64,000 bases of DNA from CAZSSM01 sp964609385 (GTDB taxonomy: Bacteria > Planctomycetota > Planctomycetia > Isosphaerales > Isosphaeraceae), in assembly GCA_964609385.1 (NCBI GenBank), contig CAZSSM010000011.1:51188-115187 (forward strand), in the 5' to 3' direction. Below, piece by piece: positions 8,778 to 18,534 of the stretch. Numbering within the stretch: the first letter of the stretch is position 1; every line of letters begins with the position of its first letter. The notes beneath the pieces are model-generated. The model was not told where the DNA came from and did not search any database. It worked only from the letters and a program-made list of their open reading frames with translations. Position numbers and translations under genes: made by a program.

Positions 8778-9617
8778 TCAGTCGAAGAGCGTCGTTGGAG
8801 GCCGTTCTGGCGGGATGGGCGCGGGGATCCCGAGCATCTCGCGAAGCATGGCCACGGTGCTTGGCGAGTGGCCCGCATAATGGTTACTTGCAAAGACGTA
8901 GACCGGCACCTGGGCGGCGAGATCCTGAATCACCGATGTGGACCGAGCCAGTGATTCGCGTCGGTCCAAGACGATCCGGTCCCAGGTCGTTGTGATTTGC
9001 TCGATCTCTTCGCGGTGTCCCAGCAAGCGGACCAACCCCAATGGCCCGGTGACGACGTCGATCTGGTCGGCGACTTCTGCGGGGTGGGGCATCCAATCCT
9101 GTTCGGCCAAGGTCAGACTGGTCTGATGAGTCCGGAGGACCTCGGTGAACTCGGGGACGAGCCAGCGCGGATTGCGGATTTCAAGGGCCAGCGGAACGCG
9201 ATCGGTCGGCCAATCGGCTAGGAACGGGTCGAGCCGATCGAGGAACGCAGTGAGTCCGTCGAAGGCATCGCGGTTGAAGTAACCGCACTGGAGCAGGACG
9301 ATGTGGAGCTTTGGGCCGAGTTCCTCAAGGACGCGGAGGAACGCGTCGACCTCTTCCTCGCATTCGACGAACCGTTTCTCGTGGGTGATCGCTCGTGGAG
9401 CCTTCAAGGCGAAGGCGAAGTCGGGTGGGGTCAGTTCGGCCCAGCTTCGAACGGTGTTCCGGTTCGGGATTCGATAGAAGGTACTGTCGATCTCGAGGGC
9501 GGGGAAGCGATCGGCATAGTAGGTGAGCGTTTCGGCCGAGTTTAGGCCGTTCGGGTAGAAGACGCCGTCCCAGTCGGGATACCGCCAACCATCACAGCCG
9601 ATCCGGATCGGATGCAT
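8778..9617 (-). CDS. DUF72 (YecE-like) family protein
   Basis: The start is the ATG at 9617, where family homology begins (MHPIRIGCDGWRYPDW). Typical DUF72 features follow: YPNGLNSAETLTYYADRF, EIDSTFYRIPN, FALKAPRAITHEKR, LLQCGYFNRD, LALEIRNPRWL, and VYVFASNHYAGHSPSTV near the end. DUF72 proteins form a TIM barrel; the biochemical role is not established. The length of 279 residues fits the family. It lies about 100 bp downstream of mutS on the same strand, so it may share the mutS transcript. Confidence 0.85.
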   Translation of the reverse strand: MHPIRIGCDGWRYPDWDGVFYPNGLNSAETLTYYADRFPALEIDSTFYRIPNRNTVRSWAELTPPDFAFALKAPRAITHEKRFVECEEEVDAFLRVLEELGPKLHIVLLQCGYFNRDAFDGLTAFLDRLDPFLADWPTDRVPLALEIRNPRWLVPEFTEVLRTHQTSLTLAEQDWMPHPAEVADQIDVVTGPLGLVRLLGHREEIEQITTTWDRIVLDRRESLARSTSVIQDLAAQVPVYVFASNHYAGHSPSTVAMLREMLGIPAPIPPERPPTTLFD

Positions 9618-9715
9618 CGTCGCGTTCCTCAAACCCTGTGCGGTCCGCAAGGACCAGATGTCGAGGATCTTCCCGGCGGAAATCGTAGTCGATGTGGAGT
9701 CGATTGCCCAAAGGC

Positions 9716-12502
9716 TCAGCCGGCTCCATGGTGCGTCTCGTCGGCGACCACTTTGAGCCGACGGACCAGTTGGAGGGCTTCGTCGGGGCTTAATCGATCC
9801 GGATCCACCTGTCGAAGCTCGTCGAGAACCGGGTCGGGTAGGTCGGCGAAAAGGCTGAGTCCACGCAGGGCACGACCGGTCTTGACCCTCCCCGGGGCTG
9901 GCATCGGTTTTTTGGGGGGCGTCACCTCGGTCGTGTTGGTATCCGAGGTTTCCTCGACCGAGGCCACTGACGTTAGCGGTTCGACCGGGTCGTCCTGCGA
10001 GTGCTCTGCCGACGGGTGCGTCACGACAGGTTCGTCGGATTGATTCGGGTATTCCTCGAGGGGGCGGTCTCCAGCGTGCTGTCGTTCGAGGAAGGCGAGG
10101 ATTTCCCGAGCGCGGTCGAGCACAGGGTTCGGAACGCCGGCGATCCGCGCGACGTGGATTCCGTAGCTCTGGTCCGCGCCTCCGGGGCCAATCTGGTGGA
10201 GGAAGAGGATCTGACCGTCACGCTCACGGACCAAGACGTTGGCGTTTCGGAGCCGAGGCTTGGATTGGGCGAGGTCGACCAGCTCGTGGTAGTGGGTGGC
10301 GAACAGGGTTCGGCAACCGATCTGATCGTGGAGGTGTTCGGTAATGGCCCATGCCAGCGAGATCCCGTCGAAGGTGCTGGTTCCGCGCCCGATCTCGTCG
10401 AGGATGACCAGGCTTCTCGTTGTCGCGTTGTTGAGGATGTTGGCCGTCTCGGTCATCTCGACCATGAAGGTGCTCTGGCCACGACCCAGTTCATCGGTGG
10501 CGCCGACGCGTGCGAAGAGCCGATCGACGATCCCGAGTCGTGCCGATCGGGCCGGCACGAACGAGCCGATCTGGGCCAGCAAGCAGATCAAGGCCACCTG
10601 GCGGATGTAGGTGCTCTTGCCGGCCATGTTCGGTCCGGTGATCAGCAGGATCGCCGCGCCGGGTTCGGCCGCTAAGGCGGTGTCGTTGGGCACGAAAGCC
10701 CCATGGGGCATCAGGACGTCAAGCACCGGATGTCGACCCGCCTCGACCTGCAATTCCGGTTCCTCGACCATCGTTGGCCGACAATACCCTTGCCGGGTAG
10801 CCAACTCGGCCAGGGAGGCCAGTACGTCGAGTTCGGCCAGGATCGCACCAGCCTGGATCAACCGGGGAGCCTCGGCGGCGACACGATCCCGGACATGCAG
10901 AAACAGCTCGTACTCCAGTTCCTTGGCGCGATCCTCCGCCTTGAGGACCTTGTCCTCGTACTCCTCCAACTCGGCCGTCTTATACCGCTCAGCGTTCTTC
11001 ACCGTCTGCTTGCGGATGTAGTGATCGGGGACGCGCGATTCGTGTGAGCGACCCACCTCGATGAAATAGCCGAAGACCTTGTTGTATTTGATCTTGAGGC
11101 TGGTAATTCCGGTCTCGCGGATCTGCTCGTTCTGGTAGCGGGCGATCCAGGTCTTCCCCCCTTTGGCAGCCTCGCGAAGCTCATCGAGGGTCGGATGATA
11201 GCCAGGTCGGATCAGGCCGCCCTCGCGAACAGCCATGGGCGGCTCATCGACCAAGGTGTCTCGAATGGCGTTCCGGATCTCGGGACAGAGTTCGAGGGCC
11301 TCTTCCAACTGGTTGAGCCGTGCCGACTCTCGGGAGGTGATCCGCGCTTTGAGAGGGGGCAAGAGCGCCAGGGTCCGAGCCAGGGCGACCAAGTCGCGGG
11401 GGCTGGCCCGGCCGGTCCCGACCCGTGCGGCCAGGCGTTCCAGGTCGGCGGCCGACTCGAGGTGTTCACGAAGCCCGACTCGAAGTTCGGTGTCACCGAC
11501 GAGCTCGGCGACCGACTCGTGTCGCGCGTGGATGGTCTCTAAGTCGGTCCGAGGCGCCATCAGCCATTCAGCCAGCAGCCGCGCACCCATCGACGTGGTG
11601 GTCCGGTCAATCGCGTGGAGCAAGGATCCGTCGCGTCGGCCCTCACGGAGCGTCCGAACCAGTTCAAGGCTCCGTCGCGTCGTCTCGTCGAGCGAGAGGA
11701 TGTGCTCGCGACGATAAGCAGAGAGCTTGTGGAGGTGGTTCAGCGCGGCCTTTTGCGTTTCGTAGAGGTAGGCCAATAAGGCGCCGGCGGCGGTGACCTC
11801 AGGTGTGTCGTCGACCAGTCCGAAGCCCGAGACGGTCGTCACGCGAAAGTGTTTGTAGAGGCCTTGAGTGGCTTGCTCGGGCTGAAAGTCCCAACTGGGT
11901 CGAGGCGTGACGTTCAGGCCGATCTGTTCGCGAAGGGTCCGGACCCAAGGGGATGACTCGGCGGTTTCGCTGATAAGGATCTCGGCCGGTTGGAGCCGGG
12001 CCAGTTCCTCGGCCAAGTCATTGCGTCGGAGTTGCGCGACCTGGAACCGGCCGGTCGACAGGTCGACCCAAGCCAGGCCGAGCTTTGCTCGGAGTTCGAC
12101 TACGGCGGCCAGGTAGTTGGCCGCGCGTGGGTCCAAGAGCGCCTCATCGGTGAGGGTTCCGGGTGTAACGACCCGAACGATCTCGCGACGGACCAAACCT
12201 TTGGCCTGTTTGGGGTCCTCGACCTGGTCACAAACGGCTGCGCGGACCCCCTGTTCAACAAGCTTGGCCAAATAGGATTCCAATTGATGGTGGGGGAATC
12301 CGGCCATCGGGACGGCATCGTCGCCCTTGTCCTTGTCGCGACTCGTGAGGGTCAGGTTGAGCAGTTCAGCGCCCCGTTGAGCGTCTTCGCCAAAGAGTTC
12401 GTAGAAGTCTCCCATCCGGAAGAGCAGCAGAGCGCTGGGGTCGTGCGCCTTCATCTGCTGATACTGCCGCATCATCGGCGTGTTGGTCGCAGATCCGGTC
12501 AT
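9716..12502 (-). CDS. mutS: DNA mismatch repair ATPase MutS
   Basis: A full-length MutS1 of 928 residues. The mismatch-reading motif GDFYELF (Phe33, Glu35) is near the N-terminus. The C-terminal ATPase has Walker A GPNMAGKSTYIRQ, Walker B LVILDEIGRGTSTFDG and the switch motif ATHYHELVDL. MutS dimers bind mismatches and recruit MutL. The segment from about residue 805 to 870 is low-complexity and acidic/proline-rich, a longer linker than in E. coli before the final short helical region. Three STAS genes lie upstream on the same strand. Confidence 0.97.
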   Translation of the reverse strand: MTGSATNTPMMRQYQQMKAHDPSALLLFRMGDFYELFGEDAQRGAELLNLTLTSRDKDKGDDAVPMAGFPHHQLESYLAKLVEQGVRAAVCDQVEDPKQAKGLVRREIVRVVTPGTLTDEALLDPRAANYLAAVVELRAKLGLAWVDLSTGRFQVAQLRRNDLAEELARLQPAEILISETAESSPWVRTLREQIGLNVTPRPSWDFQPEQATQGLYKHFRVTTVSGFGLVDDTPEVTAAGALLAYLYETQKAALNHLHKLSAYRREHILSLDETTRRSLELVRTLREGRRDGSLLHAIDRTTTSMGARLLAEWLMAPRTDLETIHARHESVAELVGDTELRVGLREHLESAADLERLAARVGTGRASPRDLVALARTLALLPPLKARITSRESARLNQLEEALELCPEIRNAIRDTLVDEPPMAVREGGLIRPGYHPTLDELREAAKGGKTWIARYQNEQIRETGITSLKIKYNKVFGYFIEVGRSHESRVPDHYIRKQTVKNAERYKTAELEEYEDKVLKAEDRAKELEYELFLHVRDRVAAEAPRLIQAGAILAELDVLASLAELATRQGYCRPTMVEEPELQVEAGRHPVLDVLMPHGAFVPNDTALAAEPGAAILLITGPNMAGKSTYIRQVALICLLAQIGSFVPARSARLGIVDRLFARVGATDELGRGQSTFMVEMTETANILNNATTRSLVILDEIGRGTSTFDGISLAWAITEHLHDQIGCRTLFATHYHELVDLAQSKPRLRNANVLVRERDGQILFLHQIGPGGADQSYGIHVARIAGVPNPVLDRAREILAFLERQHAGDRPLEEYPNQSDEPVVTHPSAEHSQDDPVEPLTSVASVEETSDTNTTEVTPPKKPMPAPGRVKTGRALRGLSLFADLPDPVLDELRQVDPDRLSPDEALQLVRRLKVVADETHHGAG

Positions 12503-12663
12503 CCCTACGGTCCGTCGGGGTCATATGGGATCGGAGCCTCATCGTCCCGAATCGCTGGCGTTTGCAGCGGATTGGGGTGGGGTGACTTCGTGTTGAATCA
12601 CCCGGCGAAATGTACCCCGAGCTTGGACGGGCCGTCGAGCCGGACGGCAACTTCTCCGACAAC

Positions 12664-13035
12664 TCAGGCTGACAGACCGCTGGAGGCGTTGTGATCGTTT
12701 GGGTCGTCGTTATCGATGGGCACGAGTCGGTCCAGACTGATGATCCGAAAGACGTCGCGTAGGTTCGTCGAGACGTGACGGAATCGGAGCTTCGAGCCGA
12801 TCGCCAGGAGTCGACGGTGCAGCAGAAAGAGATAGCCGGCCACCGGGCTGCTGATGAACGGCATCTGGGAAAAATCGATGATCACCAGGCGACCCCGTGC
12901 CGAGTCGACGACCTGATCCAACTGGCTAGGCAGTTCCTCGAGCAGCAGCGGATCATAGGCGGGCAGGTCCCGGAAACGCAAAACCATCGCGTCCGGGTCG
13001 GGTATGAATTCCAAGGGTTGCCGAGGCGTCGACAT
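12664..13035 (-). CDS. STAS-domain protein (anti-sigma antagonist-like), divergent
   Basis: A single STAS domain of about 123 residues. The ATG at 13035 has GGAG some 12 bases upstream and is preferred over the ATG at 13062. The core strand LVIIDFSQMPFISSPVAGYL matches the STAS phospho-site region, where SpoIIAA-type proteins carry Asp-Ser-Ser; here it is Ile-Ser-Ser-Pro. The helix after it (LLHRRLLAIGSKLRF) and the final FRIISLDRLVPI are typical. It is the last of three STAS genes in a row on this strand, directly ahead of mutS. The partner kinase or sigma factor is not in the cluster. Confidence 0.75.
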   Translation of the reverse strand: MSTPRQPLEFIPDPDAMVLRFRDLPAYDPLLLEELPSQLDQVVDSARGRLVIIDFSQMPFISSPVAGYLFLLHRRLLAIGSKLRFRHVSTNLRDVFRIISLDRLVPIDNDDPNDHNASSGLSA

Positions 13036-13181
13036 GGTCGAGAGGCTCTCCAAGACCGGCACGGCACGGCGATGAATGATCTACAGCATCGAGGCGACGA
13101 AGAGGTATCCGGAGTCGATTGCGGTTCGCTACTCGGACCGAAGGGAGCAGGAAGCACTCGATGGGATTCCCCCTCTCGAGC

Positions 13182-13562
13182 TTAGGACGAGGCGGGATTG
13201 GAAGTCAGATGATCGCGGGCCTGCTCCAGCGTTTCGAAGATTTCCAAAGCGCGTTTGAGACTGGTGAGCGAGAACGCCTTAGCCAGACTCCCGCGAACGT
13301 GGCAGATAGCCAACTGACCTCCCACCTTTTGAATATTGCGGTTGAGCGTGATCAGCTTGCCGAGCATGTAGCTCATCGCCATGTCGACGTGGGCGAAGTC
13401 AAAGATCAATCGGCGTTGTCCGTCCTGTTCGACAAGCTCGAGGACTCGCTGACCGAACGCTTCGACCAACTCCTGATCATCGATCCGTTCCTGTGTGATT
13501 CGGACGATCGCCAGGTTGTCAACGATCTCGACCTGAAACGGGGGTTCGGCTGGCGGGGCCAT
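13182..13562 (-). CDS. STAS-domain protein lacking the canonical Ser-Ser site
   Basis: The start at 13562 has GGAGGTGG about 4 bases upstream; the longer ORF begins at 13610. The protein is a single STAS domain. The phospho-site strand reads FDFAHVDMAMSYMLGKLI, so the usual Asp/Ser-Ser-Ala is replaced and only one Ser remains. The downstream helix (LNRNIQKVGGQLAICHV) and the final FSLTSLKRALEIFETLEQA are normal for the fold. It may be a decoy or scaffold rather than a regulated antagonist. It sits between the other two STAS genes. Confidence 0.75.
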   Translation of the reverse strand: MAPPAEPPFQVEIVDNLAIVRITQERIDDQELVEAFGQRVLELVEQDGQRRLIFDFAHVDMAMSYMLGKLITLNRNIQKVGGQLAICHVRGSLAKAFSLTSLKRALEIFETLEQARDHLTSNPASS

Positions 13563-13829
13563 GGGCCCACCTCCGGGAATCGGATGGCTCCGCGCCGGCA
13601 CATAATTCACGACGGCCGGTCGGATGGGTGGGTGTACGTGTCCAGAGCGTGATCGTGGCCGATCGCAAGGAAGGTCATTAGAGACAAAGGCGAAATGGTC
13701 CAGACGGTGAGGCGATCAGGATCCCTCAGCGCAATCTGTACCCCAGCCATAGGACCTGAGTGTCCTCGAAAGCGAACGGACTGGTGACGGGCCGTCCCAA
13801 GGACAGACCGTCACGGCTCCGAGATTTCC

Positions 13830-14186
13830 TCAGAAGCTTTCCAAAGCCTTCTCTTCTTCTTTGTAGATGTCGAAGACCCGATCGAGCTTGGTGAGCTTGA
13901 AAACTTCGAAGAGATCGGGCTGAATGCTGCACAGCTTGAGCTGCCCGTTGGCGTTGATGACCTTCTTGCGTAAGTTAATGAGCTTACCCAACGCGGCACT
14001 GGAAAGGAATTGGACGTTGGAGAAGTTGAGCAGGAGTCGGTTGAGGTTTTGGTCGTCAACGAGACTAAAGAGCTGCTCGGCGACCTCCTGGATCCCCTCC
14101 TCGGTCACGATCTTGTTATCGACGAAGCTGACCACAGTAACGCCGTCGATCTGCTCGGTGCGGAGGTGGCGCGGGCCTTGGGACAT
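13830..14186 (-). CDS. STAS-domain anti-sigma factor antagonist
   Basis: 118 residues with AAGGAG 9 bases before the ATG. This is the most canonical of the three STAS proteins: LLNFSNVQFLSSAALGKLI holds the Ser-Ser phospho-site, followed by LRKKVINANGQLKLCSI and FEVFKLTKLDRVFDIY. Such proteins bind an anti-sigma factor or switch kinase when unphosphorylated and release it when phosphorylated. It is the first gene of the minus-strand STAS group. No kinase or phosphatase gene is adjacent. Confidence 0.85.
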   Translation of the reverse strand: MSQGPRHLRTEQIDGVTVVSFVDNKIVTEEGIQEVAEQLFSLVDDQNLNRLLLNFSNVQFLSSAALGKLINLRKKVINANGQLKLCSIQPDLFEVFKLTKLDRVFDIYKEEEKALESF

Positions 14187-14795
14187 CGCGAATGCACTCC
14201 TTCAGGTACTCGGTCCGATCGATGCGGGGCCTGAGTTAGCGATCGTCGGGATCGATCCCGGCCCGGAGGATCTCGGGGAACTCGACGAAGTCGATCACGC
14301 CGTTTCGGATCGGCCGGGCGAGAACAGCCCGAGGATCGAATTCGGATCGGTTCGATTGGACGCCCCGGTTTAGCCTAGAACAAGACGATTCGTTCCAGAC
14401 TAGCATCGGCCGGTGTTGAATCAAGGGAGCATCGTGGAGCCCTCGGGTCGGAGACCCAACAACTCGGTGACGACTCTCGTATCTTACCAATCGCGGCTAG
14501 TTTGATCCCAGAGCGACCCGACTCAATTGTCAGGGACCTTGCTCCGGTCGGTCCGATCCTCACTCCTTAACAGTCGCGATGTTCCGAAGCCGATCCCGCA
14601 GGGTTGCGGTCCAGGAGCTTCGGGCCATGTTGACACTCTCAGAGCCACGATCCTACGATCGACCTCCAACGACCTCGGGAGTTCGGGCGTAGGATCGAAC
14701 TTCACAATACTGCACGAAGACAAGACCAAGCTCCCGTGCAATTTCGACCGGAAGCTTGCACACATCACGAGAATTCCCCAAAGGACGATGCCACG
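14187..14795. other. Divergent intergenic region, no gene recognised
   Basis: About 600 bp between the divergent STAS and sppA genes. It probably carries both promoters. Small reading frames here lack ribosome binding sites and resemble nothing known. Confidence 0.4.
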
Positions 14796-16628
14796 ATGTC
14801 CAGTTCTTGGCTTATTAAGCCGCTCGTTTGGTCTTTCACTCTCATGTTGCTTTTGGGAGCAGGCCGACTCAATGGACAGGAAGCGGAGTCGGAGCCGAAG
14901 ACACCGGAACCGTCGAAGGTAGCCGTGATTCGGCTCGCCGGTTCGCTGCCCGAATCGCCGGTGGCCACGAACTTCGATGGTGCCCCGATCCGAACGACCC
15001 TCAAGGTTCTCCTCGAGCGGATCGAAGGTGCGGCGAAGGATGAGGAGATCGAGGCGGTGATCCTCGACTTCGATGGGCTCAATGTCGGCCCGAGCACGGT
15101 GACCGAGCTTCGGGAGGTCATCGCGACGATCCGATCCGAAGAGAAGCCGGTCTTTGCCAGGCTCCGTCGAGCCAGCACGCGGGAGTACCTGGTTGCCTCG
15201 GCGGCTGACGAGATCGTGATGCCCGAAAGCGGTACGCTGAACCTCCGGGGCCTTGCCGCCGAGGTCATTTTCTACAAGGGGCTCTTCGACAAGCTTGGGA
15301 TCCAGGCCGACATCCAGCAGGCTGGCGAATCGAAGGGGACCGGCGAGCCTTATACACGGACCTCCATGAGTCCTGCCTTCCGTGAGGACTTGGAGTCGAT
15401 GCTCGGCGACGTATACGACTGGACTGCCGAGCTGATCGCGGAGCGGCTCGGGATCACCATTGAGAGCGCTGAGGGGCTCATCGACGGTGGTCCTTATGAT
15501 GTGCCCGAGGCTTCGAAACTTGGGCTGGTCAACTCCGTCGCCTACGACGATCAACTCGATGCCATCGTCGCCGGCAAACTCGGTGTCGAAGCGATCGAGC
15601 GGGTCGACGACTACGGACAAGTCGAGCGCGACACCGATTTCAGTGGATTCGCCGGTCTCTTCAAGATGCTCCAGGCCATGTCGGGTCAGGATGGTGCGTC
15701 GCGACGCGATGGTGAGGCGACCCAGATCGCTGTGGTCTACGCCGAAGGGACGATCATTGACGGGAAGTCGCGAGCCGCTTCGCTGCTGGGCGGCGCGTCG
15801 GTCGGGTCACGGACCATGATCGAAGCGCTCCGGAAGGCAGACGAAGACGACTCGGTCCGCGCCATCGTGCTCCGGATCGACTCGCCCGGCGGCGACGCCA
15901 TGGCCAGCGACTTGATCTGGCGTGAGCTGGTCCGGATCGAAAAGCCGATCGTCGCCAGCATGGCCAACACCGCCGCCTCGGGTGGTTACTACATCGCGAT
16001 GGCCTGCGACGAGATCTTCGCCGAGCCCGGTACGGTCACGGGCTCGATCGGAGTGGTCGGCGGCAAGGTCTCCGCCAACGGACTTTTGGACAAGGTTGGC
16101 CTGAATGTCGAGACCGTTCGGGTCGGTCGCAACGGGGCTCTCGAATCGCCTTTCCAGCCCTTCGACGACCAGCAACGTCAACGTTTCCGTGAGCAGATGG
16201 AAGCGACCTATCGGATGTTTGTCGAGAAGGCTGCCGACGGTCGAGGGATGGCTGTTGAGGAGGTCCTCACGTTGGCCGGTGGTCGCGTCTACACCGGTCG
16301 GCAAGCCCTGCGTAACGGCCTGATCGACCAGCTCGGCACGCTCGACGAGGCGATCGATCACGCCTTGGAGCTGGCCGATATCGAGCCCGATACCGACGTT
16401 CAGCGCGTCGAACTGCCCGAACCACCGAGCCTCTTCGAATCGCTCTTCGGTTCGCTCGACGAGACCCCCTCGCTGCCCGGACTCGGCCTTGAGGTCCTGA
16501 CCCCCGCACAGATCGAACGCCTGCCCGATTCGGTTCGACACGCGATCCGCCGCCTCGGCACGATGATCGAGCTGTTCGACGGAACCAGGGTTCTGGCAAC
16601 CACGCCGTACGAACTCCGGATTCATTGA
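14796..16628 (+). CDS. sppA: Signal peptide peptidase SppA (two S49 domains)
   Basis: The start at 14796 follows AAGGA by about 10 bases; earlier in-frame ATG codons lack a site. An N-terminal signal or anchor helix (WSFTLMLLLGAG) leads into two S49 domains. The N-terminal half carries the catalytic Lys180 (QAGESKGTGEPY) and the C-terminal half the nucleophile Ser395 (ANTAASGGYYIAMA), matching the Lys/Ser dyad of the long E. coli form. The 610-residue length also fits. SppA degrades leftover signal peptides in or at the membrane. It faces away from the STAS genes. Confidence 0.92.
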   Translation: MSSSWLIKPLVWSFTLMLLLGAGRLNGQEAESEPKTPEPSKVAVIRLAGSLPESPVATNFDGAPIRTTLKVLLERIEGAAKDEEIEAVILDFDGLNVGPSTVTELREVIATIRSEEKPVFARLRRASTREYLVASAADEIVMPESGTLNLRGLAAEVIFYKGLFDKLGIQADIQQAGESKGTGEPYTRTSMSPAFREDLESMLGDVYDWTAELIAERLGITIESAEGLIDGGPYDVPEASKLGLVNSVAYDDQLDAIVAGKLGVEAIERVDDYGQVERDTDFSGFAGLFKMLQAMSGQDGASRRDGEATQIAVVYAEGTIIDGKSRAASLLGGASVGSRTMIEALRKADEDDSVRAIVLRIDSPGGDAMASDLIWRELVRIEKPIVASMANTAASGGYYIAMACDEIFAEPGTVTGSIGVVGGKVSANGLLDKVGLNVETVRVGRNGALESPFQPFDDQQRQRFREQMEATYRMFVEKAADGRGMAVEEVLTLAGGRVYTGRQALRNGLIDQLGTLDEAIDHALELADIEPDTDVQRVELPEPPSLFESLFGSLDETPSLPGLGLEVLTPAQIERLPDSVRHAIRRLGTMIELFDGTRVLATTPYELRIH

Positions 16629-16700
16629 GGTGAATTCCTCAAAGGCCCACCCGCTCGGTCATGATCCCTCGATGGGGATCAAGACGGAGGATCCCCTTCG

Positions 16701-17111
16701 ATGAGTTCATTGATCGAAACGCCATCGGAGCCCGATCGGACCAACGATGGGGTCCGATCCAGCCCAGCGGACCTCTGGGCCGAGCGGAAGCGGGAATGGG
16801 AGCGTCGGCTCCGTCGGCTCGACCTCGACGCGGGTCCCGGCGACGAACCGTTGGAGAAGTTTCGAACCCTGACGATCGTGCTCTCGATGACCCCATGCCT
16901 GATCGGGTTGATCGGGCTGGGTCTCTTCATCGCCTTTGGCCGTCCGTTTGTCGGACTCTTACTGGCCGGTGGTTTCACGGGTGGGCTGCTCACCTTGATC
17001 TGGCTCGAGTTCCGACGCGTCGCCGTTACGTTCTCTGCCTATTTGCAGGAGCGCGAGGCGATTCTCGGAGAGTCGGTTGACCCGTCGTCTCAGTCGTTTG
17101 GATCTCAGTAG
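16701..17111 (+). CDS. Small two-helix membrane protein, unknown
   Basis: A 136-residue protein with a charged cytoplasmic-looking N-terminal half (AERKREWERRLRRLDL), two transmembrane helices (IVLSMTPCLIGLIGLGLFIA and VGLLLAGGFTGGLLTLIWL) and a short polar tail. It begins 72 bp after sppA on the same strand and may be cotranscribed with it. No family was recognised. Confidence 0.6.
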   Translation: MSSLIETPSEPDRTNDGVRSSPADLWAERKREWERRLRRLDLDAGPGDEPLEKFRTLTIVLSMTPCLIGLIGLGLFIAFGRPFVGLLLAGGFTGGLLTLIWLEFRRVAVTFSAYLQEREAILGESVDPSSQSFGSQ

Positions 17112-17178
17112 TTCAGCTAGACGATCAAGCGAATTCGCGCCATCCCGCGAAGAACATCAAGGATCCAGACCAGATTCA

Positions 17179-17640
17179 TTACTCAGCCAACACGTCCTCG
17201 AAATAGATCACTCCCAGGCAGACGGTCGTCCAGACGGCTCCGATCACGAGACATACTAAGCTCAGGATTCTCGGCCAGCCTCGGACTTTTCGATTGAAGA
17301 ACCACGCAGGGAATGCGACTCCAAGATTCACAATCGGCGCCCAGCAAACCAGCAGAGCCAGGATCGACAACGATTGTCTCAACGCTAGACGTTCCGATTG
17401 GGGTTCCTCTTTGGTGATGCCGGACCCGGGCAATGACTCTCGTTTCGGCCGACGATCGACCAACATGATGATCACGCCGGCGACTAGCCCGATCCCAGCG
17501 AAAATGGAAAACATCTCCCAACGGAACTCATCATTACTACGCCTTAGGCCAATCATATACGTAAAAATGCCAGCAACCCAACCGATGAACGGGGCCGACC
17601 AAGCTGGTAGGTTTTTCGGAAGGAGTCGGTACATAGGCAC
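17179..17640 (-). CDS. Small multi-pass membrane protein, unknown
   Basis: 153 residues with about four hydrophobic helices, in two pairs separated by a charged loop (VDRRPKRESLPGSG). The segments include FIGWVAGIFTYMIGL, IFAGIGLVAGVIIMLV, LSILALLVCWAPIVNLGVAF and ILSLVCLVIGAVWTTVCLGV. No domain was recognised. It converges with the small membrane gene ending at 17111. The start site is unverified. Confidence 0.5.
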   Translation of the reverse strand: MPMYRLLPKNLPAWSAPFIGWVAGIFTYMIGLRRSNDEFRWEMFSIFAGIGLVAGVIIMLVDRRPKRESLPGSGITKEEPQSERLALRQSLSILALLVCWAPIVNLGVAFPAWFFNRKVRGWPRILSLVCLVIGAVWTTVCLGVIYFEDVLAE

Positions 17641-17731
17641 AGGCAGACAATCCTCGTCATGAGTCCGCTGGTTTTGATTCGGGCCACATGATACCGCGTT
17701 TCCATCGCATCGCCGAGTCGAGCGTTCTAAG

Positions 17732-17770
17732 AAAAAACGGCCCGCCGACGGGGATGTCGGCGGGCCGTTT
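17732..17770 (-). terminator. Rho-independent terminator of the ECF sigma gene
   Basis: A perfect 15-bp inverted repeat (arms 17735-17749 and 17756-17770, 6-nt loop) rich in GC. Read on the minus strand it ends in a run of seven T, about 90 bp after the stop codon of the sigma factor gene. Read on the plus strand it has only three T, so it works best for minus-strand transcripts. Confidence 0.9.
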
Positions 17771-17862
17771 GAGCTTATTGCGATTGAGCAAGGGCTCGGG
17801 GTTTTTAGGGTGACGTGGGGGCCGCGTCGTTGGACCGGGGTCAGGAGGACTTGGATGGTTCA

Positions 17863-18534
17863 TCAGACGCCCGCCCCGGCCAGCACAGGCTCGGAGTAGG
17901 GGTCTTCGGAGGGATCGGACCATTCGTCATGGTCATGGACCGAATCCTCCAAGGTCTCCTTGAGCATCTTCCGCGCGGTGTGGAGCCGACGCTTGACGGT
18001 CCCGACGGGCACGTCGAGTTCCTCGGCGATCTCGACCAGCGAGAGTTCACGGATGTAGAAGGCGACCAACGCGTCGCGGTAGATCGGCTTGAGCTGGGCC
18101 AAGGCCTCGCGGAGCCGATCGGCCCGTTCGCGGGTGATCATCTCATCCAAAGGTGCCGGCCGACCCTGAGTGGCGGTCTGAAGGATCTCCTGGTCGATGC
18201 TCGGCAAGGGGGCTCGCCGAGTCGCCCGGTTGATCGCCATCCGGTCGGTCATCTGTCGGATCCAGCCAGCGAACCGCTCGGGCTCACGGAGCTGATCGAT
18301 CCGCCGGAGCACATGGAGGAAGACCTCCTGAGTCAACTCGGCGGCCTCGCTCGGGTTGCCGAGCCGGTTCAAGGCCACGTTGTAGACGGTGCGCTCGAAC
18401 TGGGTGGCGAGCCGGCCGAAGGCCTCACGGTCGCCCTCCTGAGCCAATCGAACCAAGTGGGCCACGTCGGTCCAGGACCGCGTGTTGGGAGTCTGAGCGT
18501 TCGGGATCGTCCGCGTCCAAGTTGCCGTGTTCAC
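17863..18534 (-). CDS. ECF-type RNA polymerase sigma factor
   Basis: A GTG start at 18534; no in-frame ATG exists before the sigma-2 domain. Sigma region 2 spans about residues 27-100 (LVRLAQEGDREAFGRL, AAELTQEVFLHVLRRI, RFAGWIRQMTDRMAINRAT). Region 4 spans about 140-195 (ALAQLKPIYRDALVAFYI, LVEIAEELDVPVGTVKRRLH). It directs RNA polymerase to a set of stress or envelope promoters. An acidic C-terminal tail follows. No anti-sigma gene is adjacent. The GTG overlaps the stop of a possible upstream ORF (GTGA). A strong terminator follows the gene. Confidence 0.9.
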   Translation of the reverse strand: MNTATWTRTIPNAQTPNTRSWTDVAHLVRLAQEGDREAFGRLATQFERTVYNVALNRLGNPSEAAELTQEVFLHVLRRIDQLREPERFAGWIRQMTDRMAINRATRRAPLPSIDQEILQTATQGRPAPLDEMITRERADRLREALAQLKPIYRDALVAFYIRELSLVEIAEELDVPVGTVKRRLHTARKMLKETLEDSVHDHDEWSDPSEDPYSEPVLAGAGV

